Virus record (IMG/VR): IMGVR_UViG_3300025101_000076
Span: 1 to 35,368 of that record
Reading direction: 5' to 3' (one strand)
Source: a virus
DNA length: 35,368 nt
Every line of letters begins with the position of its first letter. Within the stretch, counting starts at the first letter, position 1. The notes under the pieces are model-generated. The model saw only the letters and a list, made by a program, of their open reading frames with translations, was not told the DNA's origin and searched no databases. Shown piece after piece: positions 16,623 through 25,342 of the stretch. Both the position numbers and the translations under genes were made by a program.

Positions 16623-19600
16623 TACTTAGGTCTTTTTTCTCTATAAACTATTGAAAAATCATTGATTTGAAATGTACTAGGAATAGATACACCTGGGCCT
16701 TCAAATTTCAAACAAAATGAATATACGTTGTTTATTGATGATGAAGGTTTTAATTCAGCGGTAATCCATTTATTTGTTGCTCCAGAATCAGTTAATCCGT
16801 TTGCTCCGTAATTAGTGCTAGCAGTATTGCTAAATTCTGTAAATGTTCCATCAGCTCCATTTGTACTATAATATGCTTTAATATTTGTATTTACAAATAA
16901 TGCTGTAAAAGTGCCTGTTTCATTTGTATTGGAATCTGAACTTGAACGAGTCATTGTAAATGTAGTTGCACCTGTTACAGTTACAGATTGACTTGCTAAA
17001 TTATCATCATTAAAATTTGTAGTTCCAGATATAGAAACTGTATCTCCTGTAGTTAAATTATGTGCTGCACTTGTTGTAAAAGTTATAGTAGTGCCTGAGC
17101 AATCAGCATCTGTTATTGTTCCACTAATTGCTGCTGCTGCTTTAAAAGTAACATATACTTTATAAATTTTCTTTCTTATTGATGGCCCACTAAAAGTATA
17201 ATCTTTTGTAATAAAATAAAAAACATCTCTATTTGCAATTGTATGAACACTAGAACTATCACTCCATTTCATAATAGAATCTGTTCCTGCTGTATTTACA
17301 AAATATAAAATATCTCCATTGTTGTCTTTAACAAAATTTGAATAATTGCCTGACTGACTTAATGTTGAAGTAGGCTGTGCATTTGCAGCAAATTGTTTAT
17401 GCGTAAAAGTCCATGCTTGCGAAGTAAAATCATATATATATCCATCAACACGTGCAGTTATAGGCCAATCTTCGCTATCTGATGTTATTATTAATTTTTT
17501 TGTTTTTTGAACATATGCAATATTAGGAGAATCACCTACATACCAATAATTATTAGTTATAGTAGATTGAAAAGATTCTGTTCCTAATTTTCCTTCAATT
17601 AAATTAGTTAATTTTTGTCCATCATATACAAAACATCCTTGTTTATTTGCCCAAACAATGCCAAATGGTGTTTTTGTTACTTGACATGGTTTAGAAATTC
17701 CTACATTGTCAAAAGTATCTTCTAAAAATTCAAAATCTCCTGATACATTAATTGCAAAAACTTTTTTATTTTTAAATTGTAATATTCTATCTTTGTAATA
17801 TTCTAATGCTGTAATCTCATCACCATCATTAATTGCAACATCAATAAAATTAGAAGATGGTAATATATTATATTTTCCTATAGGAGATTTAATCATTCTG
17901 TCAGGATATATAATAGAATTTTGCCTGATATTGCCTACATACAATCTATTATTAGCAACAACTGCTGCTTTGTAGTCACAAACAAGTTCTTCTATTGATT
18001 TTTCGGCTAATTCTTGCGGTATTAATGTTTCTGCTTCATAACTATCAATTTCATTAAAATTGAGCATTTTTGACCTTGGAATTGAAAATTTAAAACATTT
18101 GTTTGCGGTGTCATTAATTCCAGATGCTGAAAAATTAGATGTTGTTGAATAAACTTTATTTTTTTCTATATCTATATAAAATTGCAAATACCAAATGTCA
18201 GATTCTGTATCTTTTAAATAATATTTTAATTCTTTTTTATAATCATCATTTATAACATTGTAACCCACATATATATCAACATTAGGAGCTTCTCCTTCAT
18301 TAATATTAGATTCTTCTGTTTCTGCTGATGTTGCAGTATTTGAACCAATAGAAAAATCGCTAACATTTAAATTAGATTCTTCATTAAATATATTTACAGA
18401 TGATACACCTGCTTTAAATATTCTGCCTGCCCATCCTACTGCTGTTTCAGTTGATGCAACAGAACCGTAATTAAAATTAATTTTAGTATCATTTATGTTA
18501 TCAGATGTTACTCCGTCTACAGCTGCTGTCCAATTTGTATCTTGAAAATAAACTTTTATACTATTAATAATTACACGTTCATGTCTAGTAAAATCCCAAT
18601 CATCATTATTAGTATTACTTTCATATCCTATACAACTTCTTAAATTTCCTTCACTATTAGTAGGATATATTGTTTCAAATTTTAATAAAATATCTTCAGT
18701 TATTGCAATAGCATTATTTTCATTAAATGTAGCTACCGCTTTAAATGATTTTGTTCCGCTTTTTCTTCTGCCTGATTTAGTTGATTCTATTGTACTCCAA
18801 TCCCAAAAATATGAATTTTTCCATTGTATATTATGTTCTTCATCATAAGTTTTGTCCCAAACTTCATCATCAACATACAATTCTGCTTCTTGGATATTTT
18901 CCATGCTGCATATTGCATTATCACCCATAATTAAACCTTTTTTATCATTATCTGTAGGAACACTACCACTATCAAATATATCAGTTCCATTTTGTTTTCC
19001 TACAAATATATTAAAATAAGGATGTCTCATATTTTTTAAATAATTATAATTACTATCAGTAAAAATTGTACCAGATGCACCAATTCTATAAGCAGATGAA
19101 AAATCATATGTAAAATAAATTTCAACTTTAGATACAGCTCCTCCGCTATATCCAGAAATACTTGACTGCATATCATTGTTTGTCATATCTCCGCTACCAG
19201 ATGATTGTCCGCACCATAATAAATAAAAAGGATTTACATGAGTTGTAGCAGTATTTAATCTGTTTCCAGGACTATTAAAAAATTGAGTTGTGTCATTTTC
19301 ATTTTCTTCATCTTTAGTTGTATGCCATATAAACCTTTGCAAATAAGTGCTACCCTCTCCTCTAATTTCCCAATTTAATTCAGCTCCTCCATCGCTATAT
19401 TGATGTGGCTCTGTTCCATCTGTTTCATTAGAAAAAACAACATTATTTAAATAATTTAAAGCATCGTATCTTTCATTTATTTCTGCTGAATCTTGATTTG
19501 CTGCAACAAGTAAATTAGGAGGAGTACACAATGCATTATCTCTTATTTTGTAACCTTTTTCTTGTTGGGAATAGCTAACTTTTTTTCTATTAGAATAATA

Positions 19601-21940
19601 TAGTAATTTGCTTCTATTTCCTGATTTAAAATTAGCATCAGATATTTTTAACATTCCATTAATATATGTATATATTGGAGCAAGTTTTCCTGAACCAAAT
19701 GTAATTAAACTTCCTACCCATTTAGTAGTATTTTCAGAATAAATCATAATTTCAGATTCATTAGCTCCATTTGAATTTAAAAATATTAAATTATCTGATT
19801 CTGTTTGAGTTGTTAAACTAATTCCTGCAAAATATACAGTTTGATTATCAACACTTCCTGTTGCTCCATTTTGAAAACCAAAACTTCCTCCATTTAAATT
19901 TAGTACCCAATCTGTTGCATCATTATATTCTGAAGGAATTTTAAAATTAAATTGATATTTATTCCATCCTAAAATATCATCACTATATGGATTACCTATT
20001 CTAGATTTATTTGCCATTGATAATAAATCTGGGAATGATTTTTTTAAAGATATTCCGTCTAATCTAATATTAGTGCTAGCTGCTTGTGGAGCAAAAGCTA
20101 CGGTTATTTTTATATCGTTTCCAGAATTATTTGGTGCAAAAAATTTATGAGGCTTAGGAATTGAATTAGTATTTGTTTCTCCAATATATTTATAAGTTGT
20201 TAAAGCTCCTGTATGTTGCAAAGTTTGCCAAGGAGTAATATATGAAGCTGTGTACAAAACGTCATTATCAGCTATATTGGAAGCTGTTCCTGCTGCAAAC
20301 CTTATTTCAGTATTACTATTAACTGCGGTGCAAACTCCTAAAACTGTGCCATCAGATTTACATATAATTTTATTTTTTAATAATGTATCAGTTGCCGCAG
20401 ATGCAGCACCACTACCATTATCAACTGTTAAAACAACATCTCCATCGCTTTGAGATTTTGCTTCTGCTGCATAAACAGCTGTATTTCTTAAATTTGTTCT
20501 ATCTATTATAGCATAATTCATTCCGCTTGCACTTGTTGAATATGCAAAAAACAATTCATACCATTGACTATCAGGAATTGTAATTTCTTGATATAAAAAA
20601 CAATTAGGAACAAATGATGGAGCTATTAATCCAGTATCTCCAGTTGACCAATCCCAATAAGAATTTTCCCAGGCAAAAGCACTACCTGATGCCATATTTA
20701 ATGTAGCACCCTCATTATTAGTACCTGCTCCAAAATAATTAGTACCGCTTATATATGAATAAGTTATTACATTATTTGTATTATGAGCAAACCCGTCATA
20801 TGCAAGCCAATCAGTTGGAGGGTCGTATGTATCACTATATCCTAAAGAACCTCCATCAAAAGCACCTGTTTCATAATCTCCATTTGTAATATAATTTTTT
20901 GTAAGGTCATCAGCATACTCATAAGCAGGGCTTCCTCCATCTGTCCCGCTTAAAAATAATATTCCATTTTGAGTTTGAGACAAATGCAACCCTGTATTAG
21001 TTCCATCTGTAACTGTGTTTGAATATAATTGAACAAAAGGAACTCTTTCAAGTTCATTTGTGCTGCTTCCATCGTGAACAGCATTTGATATGTATCCATA
21101 ATATCTTGAAGCTGCTTTACAATAAAATGATAATGTGTAATCAATACCTGCTTTTAAAGTAGTAGCTCCAATATCTGTTGAATCTGTTGTAAAATCAGAA
21201 CCTGTTGTTTTTGCATTATAAGTAATATGCCCTAAATCTTTTGATAATTCATCTGTAATATCGCTTACTTTTGTTCTTAAAAAATAAGAATCACTATAAT
21301 CAGGATTATAAGATTCAGTATCATCGTATGGAAAATCTGTTCCTCCTTTGTCTACATAGTTAGTAGAACCACTATCACCAAAAGTAGAACCATCTCCACA
21401 CCAATTAAATATTTTATAAAACTCAGTACCATTAGTTAATGGGTCTGCACTAAATGCTGAATCTAATGTTGCAACTTGTGTATCTGCAGCATATGCTGTA
21501 ATCCTTCTAGTTTCTCCTTGTGGAGCTGCTCCATCAGCTGTTTTATATATAGTAATGGTTTTGTTTTTATAAAAATGTTCTGCATCATGATTTGTACTTG
21601 AATTATACGTAGGACTTGAAGCTAAAGTTATTGAAGGAGTTCCTGATGCATATCCAGCTACAGCTCCTTCTTCAAATGCAAAATTTAAATTACCTTCAAT
21701 TAATTCTCCACCTACATCTGCAGATGTTGCAAATAATCCATATCCAGCTTGTTGATTAGTTACATCAATTGGTAAATTTTGAAGATAATACTCTCCTCCT
21801 CCTGCAACTCTAATAACACCATCTTTATCTGTAACTGCATTCCAATTTTGCACAAATTGATTATCTTCAATGTCTCGTGCATCAGAAAGAGAGTTTACAC
21901 CACCTTTAAAATTATCTACTTTTAATACTTGTTTAGGCAT
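16622..21940 (-). CDS. Large tail hub/stump protein with beta-propeller and beta-sandwich insertions (1772 aa)
   Basis: The start, FKGGVNSLSDARDIEDNQFVQNWNAV in overall pattern (residues 10-35; key part NSLSDARDIEDNQ), is the hallmark of phage tail stump proteins whose core is a beta-propeller. Residues about 1310-1600 continue that core (VANNRLYVGN, GIVWANKQGCFVYDGQKL, GYIYDFTSQAWTF). Between them lie several beta-sandwich modules resembling carbohydrate-binding jelly rolls, each with an 'NGDYE...W' or 'GIDYTLSFYCKA' type pattern (about 200-300, 350-500, 600-720, 1050-1120). A small beta-barrel module, SAAHNLTTGDTVSISG, lies near 1620-1635. Typical stump proteins are 400-800 residues, so this one is expanded by insertions that may act as glycan-binding units. 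No ribosome site is evident; it overlaps the preceding micro-gene by eight bases. Confidence 0.75.
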   Translation of the reverse strand: MPKQVLKVDNFKGGVNSLSDARDIEDNQFVQNWNAVTDKDGVIRVAGGGEYYLQNLPIDVTNQQAGYGLFATSADVGGELIEGNLNFAFEEGAVAGYASGTPSITLASSPTYNSSTNHDAEHFYKNKTITIYKTADGAAPQGETRRITAYAADTQVATLDSAFSADPLTNGTEFYKIFNWCGDGSTFGDSGSTNYVDKGGTDFPYDDTESYNPDYSDSYFLRTKVSDITDELSKDLGHITYNAKTTGSDFTTDSTDIGATTLKAGIDYTLSFYCKAASRYYGYISNAVHDGSSTNELERVPFVQLYSNTVTDGTNTGLHLSQTQNGILFLSGTDGGSPAYEYADDLTKNYITNGDYETGAFDGGSLGYSDTYDPPTDWLAYDGFAHNTNNVITYSYISGTNYFGAGTNNEGATLNMASGSAFAWENSYWDWSTGDTGLIAPSFVPNCFLYQEITIPDSQWYELFFAYSTSASGMNYAIIDRTNLRNTAVYAAEAKSQSDGDVVLTVDNGSGAASAATDTLLKNKIICKSDGTVLGVCTAVNSNTEIRFAAGTASNIADNDVLYTASYITPWQTLQHTGALTTYKYIGETNTNSIPKPHKFFAPNNSGNDIKITVAFAPQAASTNIRLDGISLKKSFPDLLSMANKSRIGNPYSDDILGWNKYQFNFKIPSEYNDATDWVLNLNGGSFGFQNGATGSVDNQTVYFAGISLTTQTESDNLIFLNSNGANESEIMIYSENTTKWVGSLITFGSGKLAPIYTYINGMLKISDANFKSGNRSKLLYYSNRKKVSYSQQEKGYKIRDNALCTPPNLLVAANQDSAEINERYDALNYLNNVVFSNETDGTEPHQYSDGGAELNWEIRGEGSTYLQRFIWHTTKDEENENDTTQFFNSPGNRLNTATTHVNPFYLLWCGQSSGSGDMTNNDMQSSISGYSGGAVSKVEIYFTYDFSSAYRIGASGTIFTDSNYNYLKNMRHPYFNIFVGKQNGTDIFDSGSVPTDNDKKGLIMGDNAICSMENIQEAELYVDDEVWDKTYDEEHNIQWKNSYFWDWSTIESTKSGRRKSGTKSFKAVATFNENNAIAITEDILLKFETIYPTNSEGNLRSCIGYESNTNNDDWDFTRHERVIINSIKVYFQDTNWTAAVDGVTSDNINDTKINFNYGSVASTETAVGWAGRIFKAGVSSVNIFNEESNLNVSDFSIGSNTATSAETEESNINEGEAPNVDIYVGYNVINDDYKKELKYYLKDTESDIWYLQFYIDIEKNKVYSTTSNFSASGINDTANKCFKFSIPRSKMLNFNEIDSYEAETLIPQELAEKSIEELVCDYKAAVVANNRLYVGNIRQNSIIYPDRMIKSPIGKYNILPSSNFIDVAINDGDEITALEYYKDRILQFKNKKVFAINVSGDFEFLEDTFDNVGISKPCQVTKTPFGIVWANKQGCFVYDGQKLTNLIEGKLGTESFQSTITNNYWYVGDSPNIAYVQKTKKLIITSDSEDWPITARVDGYIYDFTSQAWTFTHKQFAANAQPTSTLSQSGNYSNFVKDNNGDILYFVNTAGTDSIMKWSDSSSVHTIANRDVFYFITKDYTFSGPSIRKKIYKVYVTFKAAAAISGTITDADCSGTTITFTTSAAHNLTTGDTVSISGTTNFNDDNLASQSVTVTGATTFTMTRSSSDSNTNETGTFTALFVNTNIKAYYSTNGADGTFTEFSNTASTNYGANGLTDSGATNKWITAELKPSSSINNVYSFCLKFEGPGVSIPSTFQINDFSIVYREKRPK

Positions 21941-22097
21941 TAGATTCGTGGAAAGCTTTTCTTACTTCAGCCCATATTTTATTGTCAAGTTTATTTTCGC
22001 TTCTTAATACAAGCCAATCTCCTAACTGCAATAATATTGCAATCATTACTTTTTGACTTAATAATTTAGTAGCTATTGCACCTAATATCTTGCCCAT
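21933..22097 (-). CDS. Small hydrophobic protein of the lysis-type cassette (54 aa)
   Basis: Starts MGKILGAIATKLL with AAAGGAG upstream of the ATG. Residues 16-30 (KVMIAILLQLGDWLV) form one hydrophobic or amphipathic segment, followed by a charged tail with NKLDNKIWAEVRKAF, a pattern common in short phage proteins next to holin genes. The stop overlaps the start of the 1772-residue gene. A role in lysis or membrane association is inferred from the cassette. Confidence 0.7.
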   Translation of the reverse strand: MGKILGAIATKLLSQKVMIAILLQLGDWLVLRSENKLDNKIWAEVRKAFHESNA

Positions 22098-22304
22098 TTA
22101 CTTATCTCCTTTTTTGGTTGGTACTTCTTTTCTTGTTGCTTTACATTTACATTCTAAACATATCCAATCTGCTTGAGGATGTGCCATTTTTTCTAATTTT
22201 GTAATTCTAGCATCATGATTACTTGCAATACGTTTATCGTCTGCTTTTTCAATAGCATCCATAATTTTACCTATAACTGCTTTTACTATAATTGCTTGTA
22301 TCAT
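22098..22304 (-). CDS. Small protein with Cys cluster in the lysis-type cassette (68 aa)
   Basis: Starts MIQAIIVKAVIGKIMDAIEK after AAGGA. It has an amphipathic N-terminal helix, a charged middle (DDKRIASNHDARITKLEKM) and a Cys group WICLECKC near residues 47-54, then a Lys-rich tail. The C-x-x-C-x-C pattern could bind metal or form disulfides; only three cysteines are present, so it is not a full zinc ribbon unless a His completes it (H42 is close). Its ATG overlaps the TGA of the 30-residue gene. Function unknown. Confidence 0.7.
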   Translation of the reverse strand: MIQAIIVKAVIGKIMDAIEKADDKRIASNHDARITKLEKMAHPQADWICLECKCKATRKEVPTKKGDK

Positions 22305-22393
22305 TTTTCATCCTTATATAACATATATCCTAAACAAAATGTTGTAAAAAATCCTGCCATAAAATAAAGTAAATCTCTAAAATGCTCTATCAT
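22301..22393 (-). CDS. 30-aa single-pass membrane micro-protein
   Basis: A 30-residue frame, MIEHFRDLLYFMAGFFTTFC followed by LGYMLYKDEK. Residues 8-26 form a clear transmembrane helix, with a charged N-terminus and KDEK C-terminus. AGGA stands eight bases before the ATG. Its start overlaps the previous stop (ATGA) and its stop overlaps the next start (ATGA), the strongest sign that it is translated as part of the cassette. Size and position suit a holin partner or antiholin-like peptide. It is easily missed by gene callers because of its length. Confidence 0.7.
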   Translation of the reverse strand: MIEHFRDLLYFMAGFFTTFCLGYMLYKDEK

Positions 22394-22623
22394 TGCAGTA
22401 TTCCTACTAAACTTATTGCTATTGTTAATACAGTAACCATTGTAATGCCTACAGCTTTATGAGCAGATAAACTATTTTCAGCAGCTCTTAAACGTCCATT
22501 CATTAATTCAAGATGTCTAACAACTTCATCAACTCTTTCTTTTATATGCCCTACATCTCCTGATATTGTAGTTAGATGCAACGTTATATCTGTTTCAAAA
22601 TCTTTAGTATTTTTTATTTTCAT
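22390..22623 (-). CDS. XhlA/hemolysin-type holin-like protein
   Basis: 77 residues. An N-terminal coiled coil (about 12-50, GDVGHIKERVDEVVRHLELM) leads into one C-terminal membrane helix (VGITMVTVLTIAISLVGIL, about 57-76). This layout, soluble coiled coil then a terminal membrane anchor, matches XhlA-type proteins that work with holins at the inner membrane. AGGAA precedes the ATG, and it overlaps the previous gene by 20 bases. Without an endolysin gene in the window the lysis role is inferred from architecture. Confidence 0.65.
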   Translation of the reverse strand: MKIKNTKDFETDITLHLTTISGDVGHIKERVDEVVRHLELMNGRLRAAENSLSAHKAVGITMVTVLTIAISLVGILQ

Positions 22624-22912
22624 TGCGTTCCTGCATTCTCATAAATTTGTCCTTTAAACCATTGCCACTTAACTCGGCTATTATAGTAACTAATGTTTTA
22701 AAGCTATTTTCGATACCTTTTTGCTCTAATTGTTGTCGTTTGGAGTTATCTATTAGTTTTATAATAATTCCTTCAACACGAGTAAAAGATTCTCTTAGTT
22801 CTTTTTGTAGTTCATCTTGAATAAATTTATTTTGTTTTTGAATGAATATCCAAAAGGCTACTGCTACAACTAAGGGGATTCCGTATCTTTCTAATATAAC
22901 TAGCCAATCCAT
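22604..22912 (-). CDS. BhlA/UviB-type holin-like protein
   Basis: 102 residues, with one membrane helix at the N-terminus (YGIPLVVAVAFWIFIQKQ, about 10-27) followed by a long charged helix (KFIQDELQKELRESFTRVEGIIIKLID). This is the topology of BhlA/UviB-type holin-like peptides. AAAGGA lies seven bases before the ATG, and the gene begins four bases after the phosphoesterase. Together with the next gene it places membrane anchors at opposite ends of two coiled-coil proteins, consistent with a two-component membrane system. Confidence 0.65.
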   Translation of the reverse strand: MDWLVILERYGIPLVVAVAFWIFIQKQNKFIQDELQKELRESFTRVEGIIIKLIDNSKRQQLEQKGIENSFKTLVTIIAELSGNGLKDKFMRMQERNENKKY

Positions 22913-22915
22913 TGG

Positions 22916-23695
22916 TTATCCTTTTATTACTTGACCCCACAATGAGGTTTTTCCATTTATTATTTCAACAACTTCAACTTTATAGTCTCCGTTTTTAAAA
23001 AAATCTATTATAGCAAATGCGTGATTCCAGTTAGTTAATCTACCACTAAGCCAATCTTCATCTGCTTCTATATCTTTTAAACATCCTAAACTCCATGCAC
23101 TTATAGTTCCACCTGCATTAGTTTTAGTATGTCTTTGTAAATCATGGGTGTGTCCATACATAATACTTTCACCGTATACATCTAAGTGTTTAAAAGAATG
23201 GTACTTAGATACAAACTTACCATGAGTAAAATTAAGCTTTCCAATTTTTAATAGTTTTTTTCTATTGTAGGGATGATATTCATACCCTCTTTTTTCTATA
23301 TTTAAAGCATTTTCTGTTTTGTATTGTTGTAAATAAGGATATCTTATTACAAATTTATCAAGCCAAACTTCATGATTTCCTTGAACAAAATGTCTTTCTT
23401 TACAATTTACTTTATCAAGAGATTTGTCTATTATGTCCATTCCCTTGTTTACATCTTTTACATCTTTATTTAATAAAGGAATTAAATCCTCCATTGGTTT
23501 TGCACTTCTTCCTTTCCAATAATGCGAACTAAAGTGCTCCCATTCACCAGTATCACCTAAATCAATATAAATGTCTGGTTTTACAATTTCTATGGCCTTA
23601 CAAACGATTTTTATGGCCTTTTTATCGTGTATAGGAAAGTGTTTATCAGGAGTAACAATAGCTCTCCTAACAACACTTTGTTGTTTATTTGTCAT
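22916..23695 (-). CDS. Calcineurin-like metallophosphoesterase
   Basis: 259 residues with the full set of metal-binding motifs of the calcineurin-like fold: D17-x-H19 (TPDKHF), GDTGEW at 47-52, GNHE at 106-109, a THG at 157-159 and GHTH at 181-184. All expected metal ligands are therefore visible and the enzyme should be active with a two-metal centre. GAGGTAAGT precedes the ATG. Substrates of the family range from phosphoproteins and cyclic nucleotides to nucleic-acid ends, so the target cannot be named. It sits between the adaptor genes and the holin-like cassette in the late block, which argues for a late function (virion-borne, or acting on host signalling or DNA at late times). Confidence 0.88.
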   Translation of the reverse strand: MTNKQQSVVRRAIVTPDKHFPIHDKKAIKIVCKAIEIVKPDIYIDLGDTGEWEHFSSHYWKGRSAKPMEDLIPLLNKDVKDVNKGMDIIDKSLDKVNCKERHFVQGNHEVWLDKFVIRYPYLQQYKTENALNIEKRGYEYHPYNRKKLLKIGKLNFTHGKFVSKYHSFKHLDVYGESIMYGHTHDLQRHTKTNAGGTISAWSLGCLKDIEADEDWLSGRLTNWNHAFAIIDFFKNGDYKVEVVEIINGKTSLWGQVIKG

Positions 23696-23721
23696 ACTTA
23701 CCTCTATTTCAAAAAACTATT

Positions 23722-24120
23722 TTATAATCTAGGAACTGATAAAGTTCTTACTCCGCTTTTTCTTAATGGATATTGATGTACCATTTTTTCATACATTGCT
23801 CTAAAATATTGAGCTCTTTGTAAATCTCCTCCATCTTCAAACATTCTAGCTTTTATATAACATACAACAGCTGGATGTAAACCTGAATCTAATCCTGCAG
23901 TTGTTTTTAAATCTTCTGTAACTGCATCAATTGTTGCATATTTTGATTTATATGTGATTCTTATACCAGCTGAGACATCAGCTCCTTGATATGTATCATA
24001 TTTTTCTTGTGTTTTTTCTGTTGAAGAAGAACTAGTATCTTGGCATAAAATAGCTAATCTTTCATCATCATTATACCAAGCAAAATAATCATTTGGGTAT
24101 GTTCTTTTATTTGTTGCCAT
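23722..24120 (-). CDS. Putative head-tail adaptor/structural protein (132 aa)
   Basis: Starts MATNKRTYPNDYFAWYNDDE after a GGAG site. The first half is beta-rich (GIRITYKSKYATIDAV) and the C-terminal half is helical and ends LHPAVVCYIKARMFEDGGD then AQYFRAMYEKMVHQYPLRKSG. Proteins of this type occur beside the adaptor proteins in aquatic podovirus-like genomes. It is the third of three consecutive small structural genes. No enzymatic motif. The connector role is inferred from order and composition. Confidence 0.6.
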   Translation of the reverse strand: MATNKRTYPNDYFAWYNDDERLAILCQDTSSSSTEKTQEKYDTYQGADVSAGIRITYKSKYATIDAVTEDLKTTAGLDSGLHPAVVCYIKARMFEDGGDLQRAQYFRAMYEKMVHQYPLRKSGVRTLSVPRL

Positions 24121-24129
24121 ATAATTCTC

Positions 24130-24468
24130 CTATGTTAACGAATCATTTGTTGTATCGCTATCTGAGCCCATGCTAGTAACAATCCCATCAGAATCTCCTC
24201 TTAATATTTTATGAGGGTCTGCAAGTTTTGGTATCATAACGTATCTATCATTAGTATCTTTAATTTCAACTCTATCTATTTGCACAACATCATCATGAAG
24301 TGTATACCATCTGTCATAACCAATTAAATTTGTTGTTTTAGATTCTGTATTGTTTCTTTTATTTGCAGCAATATCATCAAGTGCATCATTAATTAATTGA
24401 AACATATATTGCTCAGGCTGTCTGCCAAATAATTTTTCAATTTGTTCTATAATATTTTTTGCTGTCAT
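24130..24468 (-). CDS. Putative head-tail adaptor/structural protein (112 aa)
   Basis: Starts MTAKNIIEQIEKLFGRQPEQ; GGAGCTAGATA precedes the ATG, whose first base overlaps the previous stop. An N-terminal helical pair (IEQIEKLFGR, YMFQLINDALDDIAANKR) leads to a beta-rich half (RWYTLHDDVVQIDRVEIKD) and a disordered Asp/Ser-rich tail. The N-terminal helices look like those of adaptor proteins that dock on the portal ring. Function inferred from position. Confidence 0.6.
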   Translation of the reverse strand: MTAKNIIEQIEKLFGRQPEQYMFQLINDALDDIAANKRNNTESKTTNLIGYDRWYTLHDDVVQIDRVEIKDTNDRYVMIPKLADPHKILRGDSDGIVTSMGSDSDTTNDSLT

Positions 24469-25130
24469 TATCTAGCTCCTTGTTCTTGTTGTTTAGGCAT
24501 TCCTTGAGCTATTAACATTTGTATGCCTTTATCGTAATCTTGTTTTAATGTTGATATAATTGGAGCAAATAATTCGGGGTCTTCTTCGCTAATCATTAAA
24601 GATTCAGCTACTTTAATAGCTGCATATAAAACAACTAAATATTCAGCTTCATCTGGAAAGTTAACAATAGACGAAACAGCTGATACGTCAACAGTTGGAA
24701 ATGCTACATGATGTACTCTTGCAGGTTGACTTCCAGTTGGATTAGGTTTTACAAATAATTTTGGGTCTCCTCCAGTATCACTTTCAATCCAATATACAGG
24801 GTCAGTTGCACTTGCTTTATGCAAACTGCTTGAATCTTCTGTTGAACCTCCATAAATTGGATTAATTTCTCTACATCCTATTTGATAACCATCATCAGCA
24901 TTTTCACGAGTAACATGAAATATTTTTCCAGCTGCATCTAAATCCATAGGAGTAGAAGAAGTTAATGAAGTTATTGTAGCACATTCTATTTTTAATTCTC
25001 TGGGAAGGATGTTAATGATTTCTTTAACTGCATCTGTTGCAAAACCATCCATTGCTGTTTGGTTGTCAGAGTTATCAATAAATTCTGATGTATTTACTAA
25101 ATCTAATATTTGTACATCAAAATTAGCCAT
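24468..25130 (-). CDS. Putative head-tail connector (adaptor) protein (220 aa)
   Basis: Starts MANFDVQILDLVNTSEFIDN. An N-terminal helical region with DAVKEIINILPRELK is followed by a beta-rich insert (LFVKPNPTG, RVHHVAFPTVD) and a long C-terminal helix (NFPDEAEYLVVLYAAIKVAE, about 158-178). The 'FPDEAEYLVVLYAAIK' type helix recurs in structural adaptor proteins of uncultured aquatic phages. It lies in the expected place for the protein that follows the portal and capsid in assembly. No catalytic residues are seen. Confidence 0.6.
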   Translation of the reverse strand: MANFDVQILDLVNTSEFIDNSDNQTAMDGFATDAVKEIINILPRELKIECATITSLTSSTPMDLDAAGKIFHVTRENADDGYQIGCREINPIYGGSTEDSSSLHKASATDPVYWIESDTGGDPKLFVKPNPTGSQPARVHHVAFPTVDVSAVSSIVNFPDEAEYLVVLYAAIKVAESLMISEEDPELFAPIISTLKQDYDKGIQMLIAQGMPKQQEQGAR

Positions 25131-25342
25131 TATCTTTTACCTTTGTTCATTGCCTTAATTGATTCATCAACTGTTGTTGAATTAAATTCAATTTTTGTTT
25201 GTCCGCTCCAAGTTGTTCTCATATTTATATGGTCTGATACTTTTCCTGTAGTTCCAAACACATTTCCACATTCACATTGTTTAGTTGTGTTTTTTGGTAC
25301 TTCGGTTTTTCTTGAACACTTACTGCAGTAATATATTCTCAT
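25130..25342 (-). CDS. Zinc-ribbon small protein in the late block (70 aa)
   Basis: Starts MRIYYCSKCSRKTEV with AGGA upstream. C6-x-x-C9 pairs with C-x-C at about residues 23-25 (KQCECGNVFG), a rubredoxin-like or zinc-ribbon knuckle set, and the rest is Thr/Lys-rich. It is one of several late genes whose stop and start overlap by one or two bases. Zinc ribbons of this kind appear among structural genes of other aquatic phages without known roles. It may be a minor virion component or a late regulator. Confidence 0.7.
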   Translation of the reverse strand: MRIYYCSKCSRKTEVPKNTTKQCECGNVFGTTGKVSDHINMRTTWSGQTKIEFNSTTVDESIKAMNKGKR

